Assembly: GCA_007258455.2 (NCBI GenBank)
Contig: VDFB02193867.1
Span: 533,253,071-533,317,070 of the forward strand
From: Sequoia sempervirens
Taxonomy: Eukaryota > Streptophyta > Pinopsida > Cupressales > Cupressaceae
Reading direction: 5' to 3'
Length of the DNA stretch: 64,000 nt
Below the pieces are notes generated by a model. It saw nothing but the letters and a program-made list of their open reading frames with translations. It made no database searches and had not been told where the DNA came from. Of this stretch, positions 1 through 11,299 are shown one piece after another. The position numbers and the translations under genes were made by a program. Position 1 is the stretch's first letter. Each line of letters starts with the position of its first letter.

Positions 1-270
1 TTCTTGTAGAGAATGGAACCCTGCAACATATAACCATTACTTCTCAATCTTAGAGCCCACTTTTGGACTCCTTGCAGGTGCGGTGGGCACTTATGGTTCA
101 ACAAATAGTAAGCAACATCTTGGTACCACTCTCCTGGGGAGACATCCTCAAGCTGGTACTACTGTACAGTGAGTTCAGGTCCAGCTTCTGTTGCTATTTT
201 AGAAATTGTGCGAGTGAGTGCCTGCCCTCTCACTAGTTTCATCGGTTGGATCTCCATATCATACTCTTAG
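1..270 (-). pseudogene. Gypsy integrase, N-terminal remnant
   Basis: Downstream of the classical RNase H the minus strand reads a decayed linker with KLVRGQAL, then a segment with EWYQDVAYYLLNHKCPPHL and GYMLQGSILYK. This is the tether between RNase H and the HHCC zinc-binding head of plant gypsy integrases; the head and the DDE core lie beyond position 1. Stop codons interrupt the stretch (after RRAK and after LTVQ). Integrase inserts the cDNA into chromosomal DNA and makes the 5-bp target duplications seen for other elements here. The call rests on position and the conserved spacer motifs, since no catalytic residue is inside the window. Confidence 0.6.
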
Positions 271-281
271 AGTAGGGTGAC

Positions 282-810
282 CTACTTAGCCCTTCGTTCG
301 CCCAATTTGTTTTGCATGAGCAACATTTTTACTGCTGGGTCAAGGATAATGGCAAACACCTTGTTGTGTAGGATATAGTGTCTAAATTTCTTTACTCCTC
401 TGATGAGAGTATACGCATGTTTTTTGATGTTGTGATAACACAATTTAGCATCCTTGAGGAGAGCACTCATAAAGGTGATCGGGTGCTCGTTTCCTTCATC
501 GTCCTTTTGGGTTAACATGCTAGCACAAGAATTCTCTGAAGCAAATGAGTAGATGTAGAATAGCTTCAGATAGTCCAGGCTAACTAACACAGGTGCCTCA
601 ATGATAGCCCATTTGATTTCTTCGAAGGATTATTTGGCATTAGGTGTCCATTCAACTTTGGCATCTTGTTTGAGCATGGAATTGAGAGGTTTGACAATCT
701 CCGAGAAACCTGTGATGAATTTTCGAATGAAGTTGATCTTTCCAAGGAAAGATTTTAATTCCTTCTTGCTACCCGGGGGCTAAATTTTGAGTAAGGACTT
801 GATGCGCTCA
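282..810 (-). pseudogene. Gypsy RT thumb/connection and classical RNase H
   Basis: The open stretch at 282-590 reads TQKDDEGNEHPITFMSALL, then KHAYTLIRGVKKFRHYIL, the usual gypsy RNase H that follows RT and degrades RNA in RNA:DNA hybrids. The minus strand of 600-800 supplies the RT thumb, including a region ending EAPVLVSLDYLKLFY. A typical catalytic aspartate position is replaced (YSFASE where families often have DASD/DASE). The reading frame breaks between thumb and RT palm. This is the second RNase H of the element; the first lies upstream of RT. Confidence 0.75.
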
Positions 811-827
811 GGATCAATGGAGATTCC

Positions 828-1955
828 TCACTCTGAAATAATGTGCCCAAGCAATCTGCCTTCAGTCACTCCAAAAATGCACTTCTTGGGGTTGAGAGAA
901 ACCCCAAACTCTCTGCACCTCTGAAATACCTTGCATAAGTCAAAGACGTAATCGCCCCACTTTTTAGAAAATACGGTCAAATCATCCATGTAGATGATTA
1001 TGCACTTGCCAATTAAGTCCTTGAAGGCGATGTGCATGGTGCATTGGAAAGTGGCACCGACGTTGATGAGCATGAAAGGAATTCTTCGGTATGCGAACGT
1101 CCCCCACTTAGTGGTGAATGTTGTCTTATGACGATCATCATACTATACCATTACCTGGTTATACTCGAAGTATCCATCGAGGAAAGACATCATCTGGGAG
1201 CCGTTGACGATCTGCAGCACCTCATCCAATGAAGGTACTGGATCGTTGTCTTTCTCTGAGGCACAATTCAAATTGTGAAAATCTACACACAATCTAATCT
1301 CTCCACTATTTTTCTTAACCGGGACTAGGTTGGCCACCCATGTGGAGTGCCTGACTTGAAAAATGATTCTTGCTGAGAGCAATTTTTGTACCTCCTTGCA
1401 AATGATAGGTTCCAGCAAGGCATTGATAGGACACTGCCGCTGGCAGAATGGCCTCACTTCGGTCTTGAGAGGGATGGTGTGTGTAATGACAGAGGTATCA
1501 TAAGTTTTTAAATCTTTGTAGCTCCATGCCACCACATCATGGTACCTTTGCAACACATTCGTGATTCCTCTTCTCTCCTTTGACATGCACACCTTGCCGA
1601 TAAAAATATTTTTGATCTCATCGGCTGCCCCAAGGTTGTGTGCATCGCACTGGTTGCTTATGGCCTCCTTTTTCGTTTGCTGATCCTGATCTCTGATATG
1701 ATCTAAGTCAAATATGCATTCTGACTGAACCATACCTCTGGGGATTATGTTAGTTTTGAGGTTGATAACCCCCTCTATGTCTAGTTCGGCCTCCCGTGGA
1801 TCAGCTTCATCAATTATTTGGGCTGCGAAGACATCAAAACTTGTTATGAATTGAAGGATATGCTTGTCATCATTAAAGACTTGCAGGTGGGTAACATTAT
1901 CTAGAACTGATGGCATGGACATTAGCTCAACAGTGAATTTCTTGAGCCCAGACAA
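828..1955 (-). pseudogene. Gypsy reverse transcriptase (palm/fingers)
   Basis: The minus strand encodes a Ty3/gypsy reverse transcriptase split by a frame break near 1075-1143. The N-terminal part has the fingers motifs VRHSTWVANLVPVKKNSGEI and LCVDFHNLN, followed by FLDGYFEYNQV (normally FLDGYSGYNQ). The C-terminal part holds the catalytic YMDD box at 981-992, then SLNPKKCIFGVTEGRLLGHI. The enzyme copies the element RNA into cDNA inside gag particles. The upstream ~130 residues are a spacer that joins directly to the RNase H fold described at 1960-2350. Stops and a lost frame make it inactive. Confidence 0.85.
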
Positions 1956-1959
1956 ATTG

Positions 1960-2350
1960 AGGGGTTACAGAGTACTGGCTGCTTGAGCCAAGGTGTCAGT
2001 TGTGTGATTCTGAGCATGAGGGATCAATTGTATATTGAATGCATCGAAGCCCTCCAAGAGATCCCAGACCCTATGCCTATAATTTGTGAGTCTTCAATCA
2101 TGACAGGAATACAACTTTCTGACCTGTTTAACTACAAGCTCAGTATCCTCAAAGACTTGCAACATTTTTACATTTTTCTTCAAGGCCATGAGAAGACCAA
2201 GGACTAAGGCTTCGTATTCCGCTACGTTATTGTGCAATAAAACTACAATCGGTGGGCAGTGAGAAATGTCCTACTTGTTGGACTGATGAGTTCAAATCTA
2301 GCTCCAGCTCCTTGTCTAGACTTTGATCCATCAAATCAGAGTGTCCAACA
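1960..2350 (-). pseudogene. Additional (archaeal-type) RNase H placed between protease and RT
   Basis: Minus-strand reading gives FDGSKSRQGAGARFELISP (first Asp) at about 2345-2285. After a one-base frame break come NNVAEYEALVLGLLMALKK (Glu), VFEDTELVVKQV (second Asp), a stop, then HRVWDLLEGFDAFNIQLIPH and TTDTLAQAA (fourth acidic position). This is the D-E-D-D layout of the RNase HI fold in the aRNH version carried by plant Tat-type gypsy elements. It runs with little gap into the RT spacer (NLSGLKKFTVELMSM), so it is part of the same polyprotein and lies UPSTREAM of RT. It presumably assisted RNA removal during reverse transcription. Confidence 0.8.
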
Positions 2351-2749
2351 CGTGGAGGATTCCTTATCTTCATGTTTGATTGAGCTTCTGTTCTCTTTCA
2401 CCTAGACAGCTGGCCTTGTGATCTTAGGGGAGTTTACTGGTTTGATGTAATGATCAATAGGTGGTTCTACTGGTGCCTCCTTTGGCATTTCCGTTTGGGG
2501 AGTAGCTATTTTTCTAACATATGCAACTGATGCTTGGCACAAGCAACAATCAAACTTAAAATGTGCAGCATTATGAACCCTGCATCAATTCAGCAACAAG
2601 AGATCCTGTAAATTCATTCGGGCTCCTAGGCTGAGCTGGTCCCTTGTGCATTTTTCCATGAATTCCTAGAAGCCACTGAGTAGTCCCTAGTCGTCATCCT
2701 TATCCGGCTCATCATCTGCTTCTATTAACATTTCTGTGTCTAGGGGAAT

Positions 2750-3348
2750 TCATGTGGAATCAGTCGAGGGACTACACAACACTAGCAACACTTCATCTAC
2801 ATGTTCTTCCTGAAGCCCGACCTCATTTTGGTAGGCAAAAGGGCGGTAATTCTCTAATTCAGTCTCGGTGAACAACACCTCGCTGAGATAGTTATATTCC
2901 GTGATCATATACTTCATATGGGGTTCACGGTCGATACAGATCTGATTTGGCAGCCCCTTCCACGGTAGCCACATGTGAGAAAGATATGTGGCAGTGTATC
3001 CATTCAGTGCCTTGGTGAATTCCCTTCCCAAAATGATTCCATATGCATCAGGAATGTCAACCACTTGAATATCAATGACCTATTGTATCCGCGGGTCTAT
3101 GACAATCTGCATCGAGATACGGTTTATTTTACCCATGATGTTAATCTCTGTTTTATCCAGCTGGGTCACCTTCCTCTTTGAAGGCGTGGGGGTGATGCCA
3201 AGAGCTTGCAAACTGCTAAGGGCATGACATTGGTAGATGCTCCTGAGTCAAGCAGGCAGTTATGCAAGTTCTTCGCAAAGACCCTAATGGTGGTGAGGAA
3301 AGGGGGAGTTTCTGGTCTCCCATGGAAGATGCCTGTAGGCGTGTCCAT
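2750..3348 (-). pseudogene. Gypsy aspartic protease
   Basis: The minus strand reads NLHNCLLDSGASTNVMPLAV, the active-site DSGA loop of a retropepsin. After a frame break it continues DIPDAYGIILGREFTKALNG and then YLSHMWLPWKGLPNQI, the C-terminal half seen in plant gypsy proteases. Protease releases gag and pol proteins from the polyprotein. The active-site Asp is kept, but the two halves lie in different frames with stops between. The 2350-2750 gap to the extra RNase H is a decayed linker without a recognised motif. Confidence 0.8.
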
Positions 3349-3349
3349 A

Positions 3350-5993
3350 TGAGCTATCTAACCTTTGTTCTTATCATTGTTCATATCCCTAGTTTTTCTA
3401 AATAGCTGGTCCTTGGAAAGCTGCCTATTAGCCCTTTCTGGCTCCTTTTTAATTTGCTTACTTGCTGACTGATTTACGGGAACATCGTTCCTTCTCTCGG
3501 TATTATCTTGTAGCTCTGGTTCTCTCCTAGGCTCTTCAATGGTGACCCTCTTAGTTGGGGTTTCTTGTGTTGTACTAGAAGATGGAGTCCTATTAAGGAC
3601 TCTAAAGAAGGCATGCCTCACAGCAAGGACTTTGAGTAATTCGAAGGCTGATAAGCTAATTTTTACCTTCTTGATTTTTTCTGCCACATATTCACCCATT
3701 TGCTCAAATTCTGAGGTAAAAGCCTAGCCTATAGCAAAACTAGGGGTTTGGACCTTTGTTTGTCTAGACGGATTTTGGGATTGGCCCTGAGGCAAATTTT
3801 GTGACTGGTTTTGAGATCCATTCTTGTTGAGGTATTGGGTAGGTATGTGAGGAAGCCTAGGGTTATTACTGGCATTTGGGTTAGGCGGGGTAGCGAAATT
3901 GTTTGGTGGGGTAGAAGTTGTAAAGGGTCCACCCGCTTATCTATTCCTAAAGAAGTAGGGACTCGACCATTGATGGAACATGTGGAATTCATCTACAAAT
4001 GGTTCTTCTTCATCTACCAAATCATTATCTACTGAATCAAAAATTTGAGCCAAGGTTTGTTCATTATTTACTTCTCCCACTTCTTCATCTTCAATAGGAG
4101 TAGGCTCGACTTCGGGCTCATTGTAGTCACCTCACAAAAATGGCACTTGATTAACCACTAGACAAGAGGAATCATAGGGCTTGGATGGGACGATGTCCCC
4201 ACAACTAGCATTGTCGACTGTGTTTTGTACCTCCACCTGGAAGATTTCAATAGTTGTCTAGAACTCAGGACAATCCAACTCAGAATGTCTACTGGTTTTA
4301 TGAAGTCGACACCACCCACACAAGGCTGCTTCGGCTAGGTATACACCGCTAGATGTTTTGTCATTGCTTTCCGGTTGATCGAAAGGTGTAGGGACACCAC
4401 CATTGTTGGGCCTAGTGTTCCACGTGTGATTTTGCCTCTGAGAAGGTCTCCTTTCTGCATTTTCATTGGCATTTTGCCCCCTATCATAATTCTTCCTAGA
4501 GGAAGTGCTCGCTTCTCGGTTATCCCTATTGTCCCTATTGTCTTGGTTGTCCCAGTTGAGATTGGCCTAGAAATTTTGCTGGGTGGCCTGCAACTAATTA
4601 TTTTGGTTATTTAGGTGCATCATTTCTGTGGACATTTTTTTTCTCATCTCAGTCAGCTCCTCTAACTTGTCTTTCTCAGTCACGCTTCCAGGCGACGGGG
4701 CTGAATTTTAGAGAAAAGTGGGCGAGGCTGCCGGTTGATTTTGATAGGCTAGAGGAAAATCTGGTCTTGATAGGTATAATGGCACCTGGGGCTGCTGGGA
4801 ATACGCCTGCTATTGTGGAGAAATCTAAGAATAGTTATACTATTGCTGGGGCTACAGATAGGAAGGCGTGGGAGGTGCATAATTCAATTGCTACCCCGGA
4901 TGTGGCACCATAGGCAATTGGGGTACTTGGTTCATAAGGGGGATTTGGTGAGCAAACACCTGGTTAAGCCCCTAAATCTGCATTGGGTGGGCGACCGGGC
5001 CCAAATAAGGTAGTGGGCCAGAGATATTTTTCCCCAAGTCCACACTGGCGACAACGGCTTCTGCATAGGCGGCCACTAGGGTAGTGAGTGGTGGGCGCAT
5101 ACTTTTCACCAAAGCTGATGTGAGGTTTTCTCGCTCTACATAATAGACTGGGAGAGTTGCTGCATCATTATGGAGGCATGGGTCCTAAAGCCTTGTGTAA
5201 ACCCGATGGAAACAGTCATTGAAGCAGCCAATAGGTTCGTTGACCTCCCTCCTGACGGACATGAACTATTGGTAAAGCTCTGAAGGGCTGACAGGATCTT
5301 TTACTTTTGCAGGAAGGCATTCTTTATCAAGTTCCATGAGGTAATGGACCCACTCGGTAGGTTGATATACCAATAAAAGGCCTCTTCACCCAATGAATGT
5401 GGAAAAATGTGACATGCAACATCCTCTTGGTCCACTTGCATTTCGGTGATCATCCTCTCGAATATTTTGATATGCTCCTCAGCTATTCTTTGTAGATCGT
5501 GTGAATGGAACTTCAAACAAAAGCTCTCTAGATTTTTGGGCATATCATTGTAGGCAGCAAAATGTATCGGCGAAGGGTTATGTGCTAACCAAGCCATGGG
5601 GGGTGGCGGAGGTGGTACTTGCTGTTGAAAAATAGGGATTTGGGGCTGTATTTGCAACACAACAGAAATCTAAGGCTGCACTTGAGCTATGGCTGCCTGG
5701 ACTGTACCTTGGGCTGGAAGGGCCAGGAGAGGAGCAAATCCCTGGCTGCTGGAGACAGGAGGTGCAAATGTAGTTTGAGATGGTTGGGTGGAAGATGATG
5801 GCTAGCCAAATGAAGGTGAGGGCGAAATGGAGGCAAATGGAATGGAGGAAGAGGAAGAGGCAATGCTACTTCCTGGCACTCGCTTTGCTCTCGTAGGAGG
5901 TTTTAATTCTTCAAATTCTCTATTGTGTGGTGTTGACCGTAGAATCCATTGAAATCTCTCTGGGGAGAATGATCTGATTCGATCCAGCTTCAC
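3350..5993 (-). pseudogene. Gypsy gag (capsid/nucleocapsid)
   Basis: gag starts shortly after the primer site, with a basic N-terminus (MKLDRIRSFSPERFQW at 5993) and a Ser/Pro/Gln-rich stretch. The retrotransposon gag fold at about 5301-5540 includes HIFPHSLGEEAFYWYINLP, the conserved core of plant gypsy capsids. At about 4268-4320 lies WCRLHKTSRHSELDC, a CX2HX4HX4C nucleocapsid-like zinc motif typical of Tat-type gag. The 3358-3700 segment (ELLKVLAVRHAFFRVL) leads into protease. Gag builds the particle in which reverse transcription occurs. Many in-frame stops, mostly TAG, and several frame changes show decay. Confidence 0.75.
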
Positions 5994-6022
5994 TTTATCC
6001 TTTAACTTGGTATTTCCACTGT

Positions 6023-6041
6023 GGCCCTCCTTCTAGTGCCA
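6023..6041 (-). other. Primer binding site, tRNA-Asn type
   Basis: Four bases after the LTR end the minus strand reads TGGCACTAGAAGGAGGG, complementary apart from one base to the 3' end of plant tRNA-Asn (ending CCCTCCTTCTAGCGCCA, recalled from knowledge). Nearly the same site follows the LTRs at 51635 and 30074. It fixes the orientation of the element and marks 6046-13721 as an LTR rather than an internal region. Confidence 0.75.
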
Positions 6042-6897
6042 GTTCTATTGATGGTATTTTTATGCACTTCTCAACACAGGTAGTGCGTAGGTGCACTACC
6101 TCTCTTGAAAGACAATCTCCCACAATCATGATAGTGCTTAGATACCTCAGTAGTTTGATGTGATTTGCTGGAATCACAAGGCGGTCTTATAGAAAATACA
6201 AAGTAAAGACACAAAGCATGGAAGTTGGATCTTGAAATGGAGTTCTTAGGATAAAAGTCGTTATGCATTGGTTGTAGGTTCAAACAACGATCTTGGACTC
6301 CATTTTATTGTTAGATTTGGCTTTACAATGTGCAATGAACCTTAGCATAGGTCAGTTACTAAAAAAAGGAAAAAGGCAAAGGAAAGGAAAAGTTCCTAAG
6401 TCTGAAGCTTGTTATGAATAGTGACAATGGAGTTCCTACGATGGACATTTTCTTAAAACAATAACCCACTTAACCAGGGATTTCACAGTATCATGGAAAT
6501 TGTGCTATCTTCTAAGGGCTACAGATATTTCATCCTTCATCCACCACATATATGCATGAATCAAAGATAAATGTTTGGAGCAGCTTTAAAATTAAGTACA
6601 GGCTACCTTTGCACAGCTATTTACCATCAACAAACAACAAAAAGTATGGACTAAGGAATCATCAACAAGGCAGGAATTTTCACAATCACCCAACAACATT
6701 CCTAATATTTATCCAAAGAAATAAGACAGCTAACTAAACAACAATAAGATCTAAGTAAAACATCTAACATTGAAGATTGAATCAAGCAACATGGAAGAAA
6801 CCAAGAAAATACACCAAGTCAATGCCTTTTTCTTATAAATTTCTATAGCATGCCTTTACAACAACTCAACTCGCACTTTGCAAATGAGAGGAGTGCC

Positions 6898-6907
6898 CTA
6901 TTTATAG
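6898..6907 (-). promoter_or_regulatory. LTR TATA box
   Basis: CTATAAATAG on the minus strand, conserved at the same place in the other LTR copies (37141-37150, 44139-44149, 45086-45095, 52469-52478). It lies about 860 bp before the LTR end and downstream of the long ORF, so transcription is expected to start in the last kilobase of the LTR (inference). Confidence 0.6.
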
Positions 6908-7101
6908 TTTTCAAAAAGTTAAATGAATGGCCAAGATTCATTCTCATTGTGTGGCCAAGATTCATTACAAAATAGGGTTTCACCTACCCCCAATATTCAA
7001 CAATTTAAAATTACATTTTCATCCTTTCCCTATTTTGTCTTCTAGCTAATGGCACTGTAGCTCTTTCGTCATTTAGCAAATTGTTGTTTTCTTTGTTGTA
7101 G

Positions 7102-10100
7102 CTACTCTTTAGGAAGGTCTTCGTCTTTGGCCGGGCTGTCCTCCTGCTCTGCAGAAGCTGCGTGTTCTATGTATTTGAGGATGACCACTTGGATCTTATT
7201 TATTTTGAGGATTTCACATCGCAATGTCTGGTAGCTCCATTCCTTAGCATTTTGTTCTAGCCTTTTCCAATCTTCATCATACTTTGAGCCTTGGTCTCTG
7301 AACAACTCCGATTGGTCGAAGGCACAAACAACAAAACTTAGGAACTCCATTGTGATTTCTCCAGCTGTCCCATCCTTCATATTCTCCTAGAAGTATTGTT
7401 TGATCTTCTATGGATCCATTTGCACAGTGGGCATATCATAGTCCGTCATCAACTTAAGATATCGGGCACACTCTGCCTGGATTTCCTTGATCCACTCAAC
7501 GTCTAGATCCACCTTGCTCAGGATTTGCTCCAACCTCTCCTTCCAGATGTCTAAGTCTCTGCTCCACACATCCATTAGCCAGTGATCTTCTCTTTTAAGC
7601 TCTAGCTTCTCCTCCCATGTGGCCTTAGGAATTTGAAGGATAGCTTCGATCCTTGGGAAGTTGGAGTCGTAAGTTGCGGGAAATTGGTGCACAGCCTCTT
7701 CATGCTCTCCAGAGATTGTATCAAGTCTAAGAACTTGTTGGCTGTCTGCATAGCCCTGCTGATTCCCATGTTTTTGATGTATGAGAGCTGTCAGAACCAG
7801 TCCTCGGTGGTTTTCTCCAAGTTCTTCCTTCTTTCCATTTTATCTATTTGCTCCTTGGAAAGCAACTATAGCGCAGTCGTGGATGTAGTAGGTAGGTCAT
7901 CCACTGAGGACCATTGCTATATGTAGTCTGTTAACGCTTAACCTAGGCCTTGAGCTCATCCTTGGAGATTTTATCCTGCTTTATCAGGTGCACCACCGTG
8001 GCCACTGACTCCTCAAGGTGCTCAAACTTTTGCTCTCTAGTTGCGGTTCCCAAGTCAATGGTGGAGATGTTATAACTCACCCCTGCCTAGCCAACAGTAG
8101 GTGTTGTAATTTGTGTTGCTCAAGAACCAGAAGCATCCATTATTATTTTGGATCAGACCTTGGGCTTCTTCTCCTTCTTCATTGTGATTTGGGATCGAGC
8201 CAAGATGGCCTCCAACCTTGCCCTTGGGTTCTTCAACACTGGGGTCATTTTCTCAAGTTGTCTTTCCAACCATTCGGGCATAGCAGATTTACCCTTGGAT
8301 GAATCATGGCTACCCTTGCCCTTCTAAGTCAAAGGCAAGACTTCCACCTCTTTTTCCTTTTGGGGTTCTTTTTTCTCTTTGGTAGCATCCTCCTCCTCTT
8401 CGTCAGAGTCATGAACGAATACGAGGCGTTTGACAGGCAGCTTGGTGGATGGTTGCCGGATGTGACTTTCTTCTTTTGCTACTTCTTCTTCTTTCTTCTC
8501 CTCAGTAGCCTCAGCCTCAAGGCCTGTGATAACATGGGCTTCAGCCTCGGCTAAGTTCTTTGTCTGTTGCTCTTCTGGTGGCTACCCTTCTTCACCATGT
8601 GGTGACTCTTCTGCCTCCACTGCAACGTCCTTTAGCTGCAGAGCCACCTCCTCCTCAAGGTCCTCATCGAAAGTTTGGATGATATCTTTAGCACCCGAGC
8701 CACCCTCTTCATCTCCACTCTCTGAAGAGCTTGTCTCTTCCTCCTCATAGACCACCCTGTCGATGGTTCGGTGCTCATACTCGAGATGCTTGTGATACTC
8801 ATCAGCCTCCTCCTCGATAGACTTCAAGGCCTCCTGTTCTCGTTCCTTCAACTCTTTTGAGATTTGCATTGTAGCATCAATAGCTGGCAGTCCTGTCAGC
8901 GGTTGTGAAGATTGAGTTGTTGCAAGGACTTGGGCAAGGGCTGCTTGGAGAGTTGGATCCATCAAGATCTAGGAGAGCTCAGGGGGAAGGTTTTGCATAT
9001 GTCATGTAAGAGCATCGGGCATAGTGGTAGTGGGAATAGGCGATGTTATGGTTGCCAGAGGAAGTGATGTAATTGGCGACATGGTAGCAGAGGAAGGGGG
9101 AGTGGTCATGCTAGAAGAGGAATCTATGACGACTACCGACCCAGCCGGGGGCAAAGGGGCAAGATGGATAGAAATATCCACTGCCAGCAGAGATGCAGCG
9201 GCCATAGCCAGGGAGATAGGCGGTGCCACTGGAGGGGCAAGGAGAACCAATGGAGGCTACAATTCTGTCGTACCCACTGCTTGTTTAAGCCTTTTGGGAG
9301 ATGAGCCTCCTGTTTCTTTCTTCACTTATTCCTTGGGATATGGAGACTGCGTGGTCTCTGTTCCTTTTCTTTTCTAGGACCTGGTGACTGGAGGAGACAT
9401 GGAAGTCCCACCAGTCGACATGGTGGCAGCAACATCCTCTGTGGCACTCAGCTTGCTTTTGAGCCCCTCATAGGTCAGGACTACTCCTTATCGCTTTAGA
9501 TGTGCCACCTACCCATCGATCCACTCCTTGGTACGCGTTAGAATCGGTTGGATTATGGTGTCTAGGTCATTGACCTCCTGTTCATCCTAGTTGATTGATG
9601 GTATTGGTAGGTTGGCAACTGTAGGGTACCTCAGGTGCATGATCGTGGACTCGTCCTCCTCGACATGGTCCAGTACCGGGAATGGTTGCACTCTTCTCAT
9701 GAACTGCACCATCATGCACATGTAGTGCCTCGCACGCACCTCCTTGTTGTCCTGGCAGTCGGCCCAGAAATACTCAATGTGATATTGGTGGGCATACGCT
9801 GGCCCCAGTGCTTTCCTGACGTGGCCATGTGGGTCCATCCATGGGCGAGCGGTGTACTAGTCGAAATGGTACTCCTTCAGCTCCTTCTCAGACTTGTTGG
9901 CACATTAGGAAGTCTGCAATCGATACATACCCTGGCCAAGGGTCATGGGGTAGGAGATCTTTTCTATGTGCTTGTTGCTGAAGATTGCCTAGATATGTTG
10001 GAGCTACCGAGAAAGCTCCAAGAGGATGATTCTGTCATTGGGGTAGCAAGGCAATTTATTCGGCCTTTCAGAGAAGCCTTGGGCCTGGATGTACGTAAGC

Positions 10101-11135
10101 TTAGGATACTGGATGAATAAAAAAGCATATTGCTTTAGAAGCACTCTAGCACTATGGGAGACTCCTCTTGAAGTCCCCAGAAATTAACCTGATGATGTGG
10201 CCGATGAAAGTGTCGTGCACCCTACTGTATTCTTTCTTGAAATTACGGTACTAAAGCTATGGATATTTGTCTTAGGCTTTGGGTCCTCACTTCTGCCCCT
10301 AATCAGGTGCCACAAACAACCTGTTGTATTGCCTTTGATCCACCAGGGAGTCTACCAGGTAGGAGGTCATGTCGAATTTGGAGCTCTTTTTCACGTTAAT
10401 AAACTGCTCATCGAAGCAGTTGCTTATAATTCCTCCCTAATAAAATGAGACCTTCATTGTGATGTCCTCGTTCCCACGCAAGATCTACTCAATAAAATAG
10501 GCCATCCATTCCTGGAAGTAGGTGGTCATTGGAAGACCCATAACCCTACTCAACATGGTCACTAGGTCATGGGAATCCTCATGGAAATCGCTACGGAAGA
10601 GTTCCTGGGGAACCTTCGTAGCACTACCCCATTTTTCCTTAAGCTAATGCAGATTAATTGACTTCTTGCACCGTACTGGATTAGCATCCCATGCCACCTG
10701 GTATTCTTCTAACGTGAGAATGTGGAATGTCTTGGTGATCCTTTTTGGCGACATATCTGCGAGGATGTTTCCCTCCTTATCCACAATTGTTCTAGTATCT
10801 ATCAGATAGGCTTCTTTGCAAGCCATGACTAGTTCGAGCACCATGAGAGATGGAGGGAAACTGGCAACCTTGGCTATTCCACTCTGCCATATCAATCTGG
10901 CATTTTTCATTGTTTGGTTGACCCTGACTCTCTAAGTGAATTCATCTATATCTACCTGGCCAATATTGGTATCTGTAATTTCCTTCTAATCTATTGTGAC
11001 CTTTAAGTGGAGTGGCTTGCCCTAGAATTGATACTTCATTTGATCTTTGTCCTCCTTTCCCCAAGGGGTCCTTCCTGACTTCTTACCCTTATCCTTCTCG
11101 GCGGATGCCCCTAAAGTTCCTGCACCTGATTCCAT
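7102..11135 (-). pseudogene. LTR-encoded ~1,350-codon protein of unknown family (copy in left LTR)
   Basis: One long, decayed reading frame inside the LTR U3, matched along its length by the copy at 32887-36946. It starts MESGAG (ATG at 11135), just after a pyrimidine-rich CTTGCTTGCAG that resembles a 3' splice site. Landmarks: KNARLIWQSGIAKVASFPPS (about 10850-10910), a central region with YHIEYFWADCQDNKEVRARH (about 9740-9790), a Ser/Thr/Pro-rich linker (9002-9250), an acidic stretch with EEEETSSSESGDEEGGSG (about 8700-8750), and a helical, charged C-terminal region ending EDLPKE at 7102. I do not recognise the family. No RT, integrase, protease or zinc motif and no clear membrane segment was seen. 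Stops are mostly TAG. Confidence 0.7.
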
Positions 11136-11299
11136 ATATTCTGCAAGCAAGGGCAAAGTTAGCACAATAAATTATCAAAGTATTCATGTTAGTCCATATC
11201 TCGAAAACAACATCTACTTTAAATAATCAATCAAGCATATTATGGATTTTATCTCTAGACATTATTGATCTTTGTTTCAAGGCATTTGGGCAATCTGGG

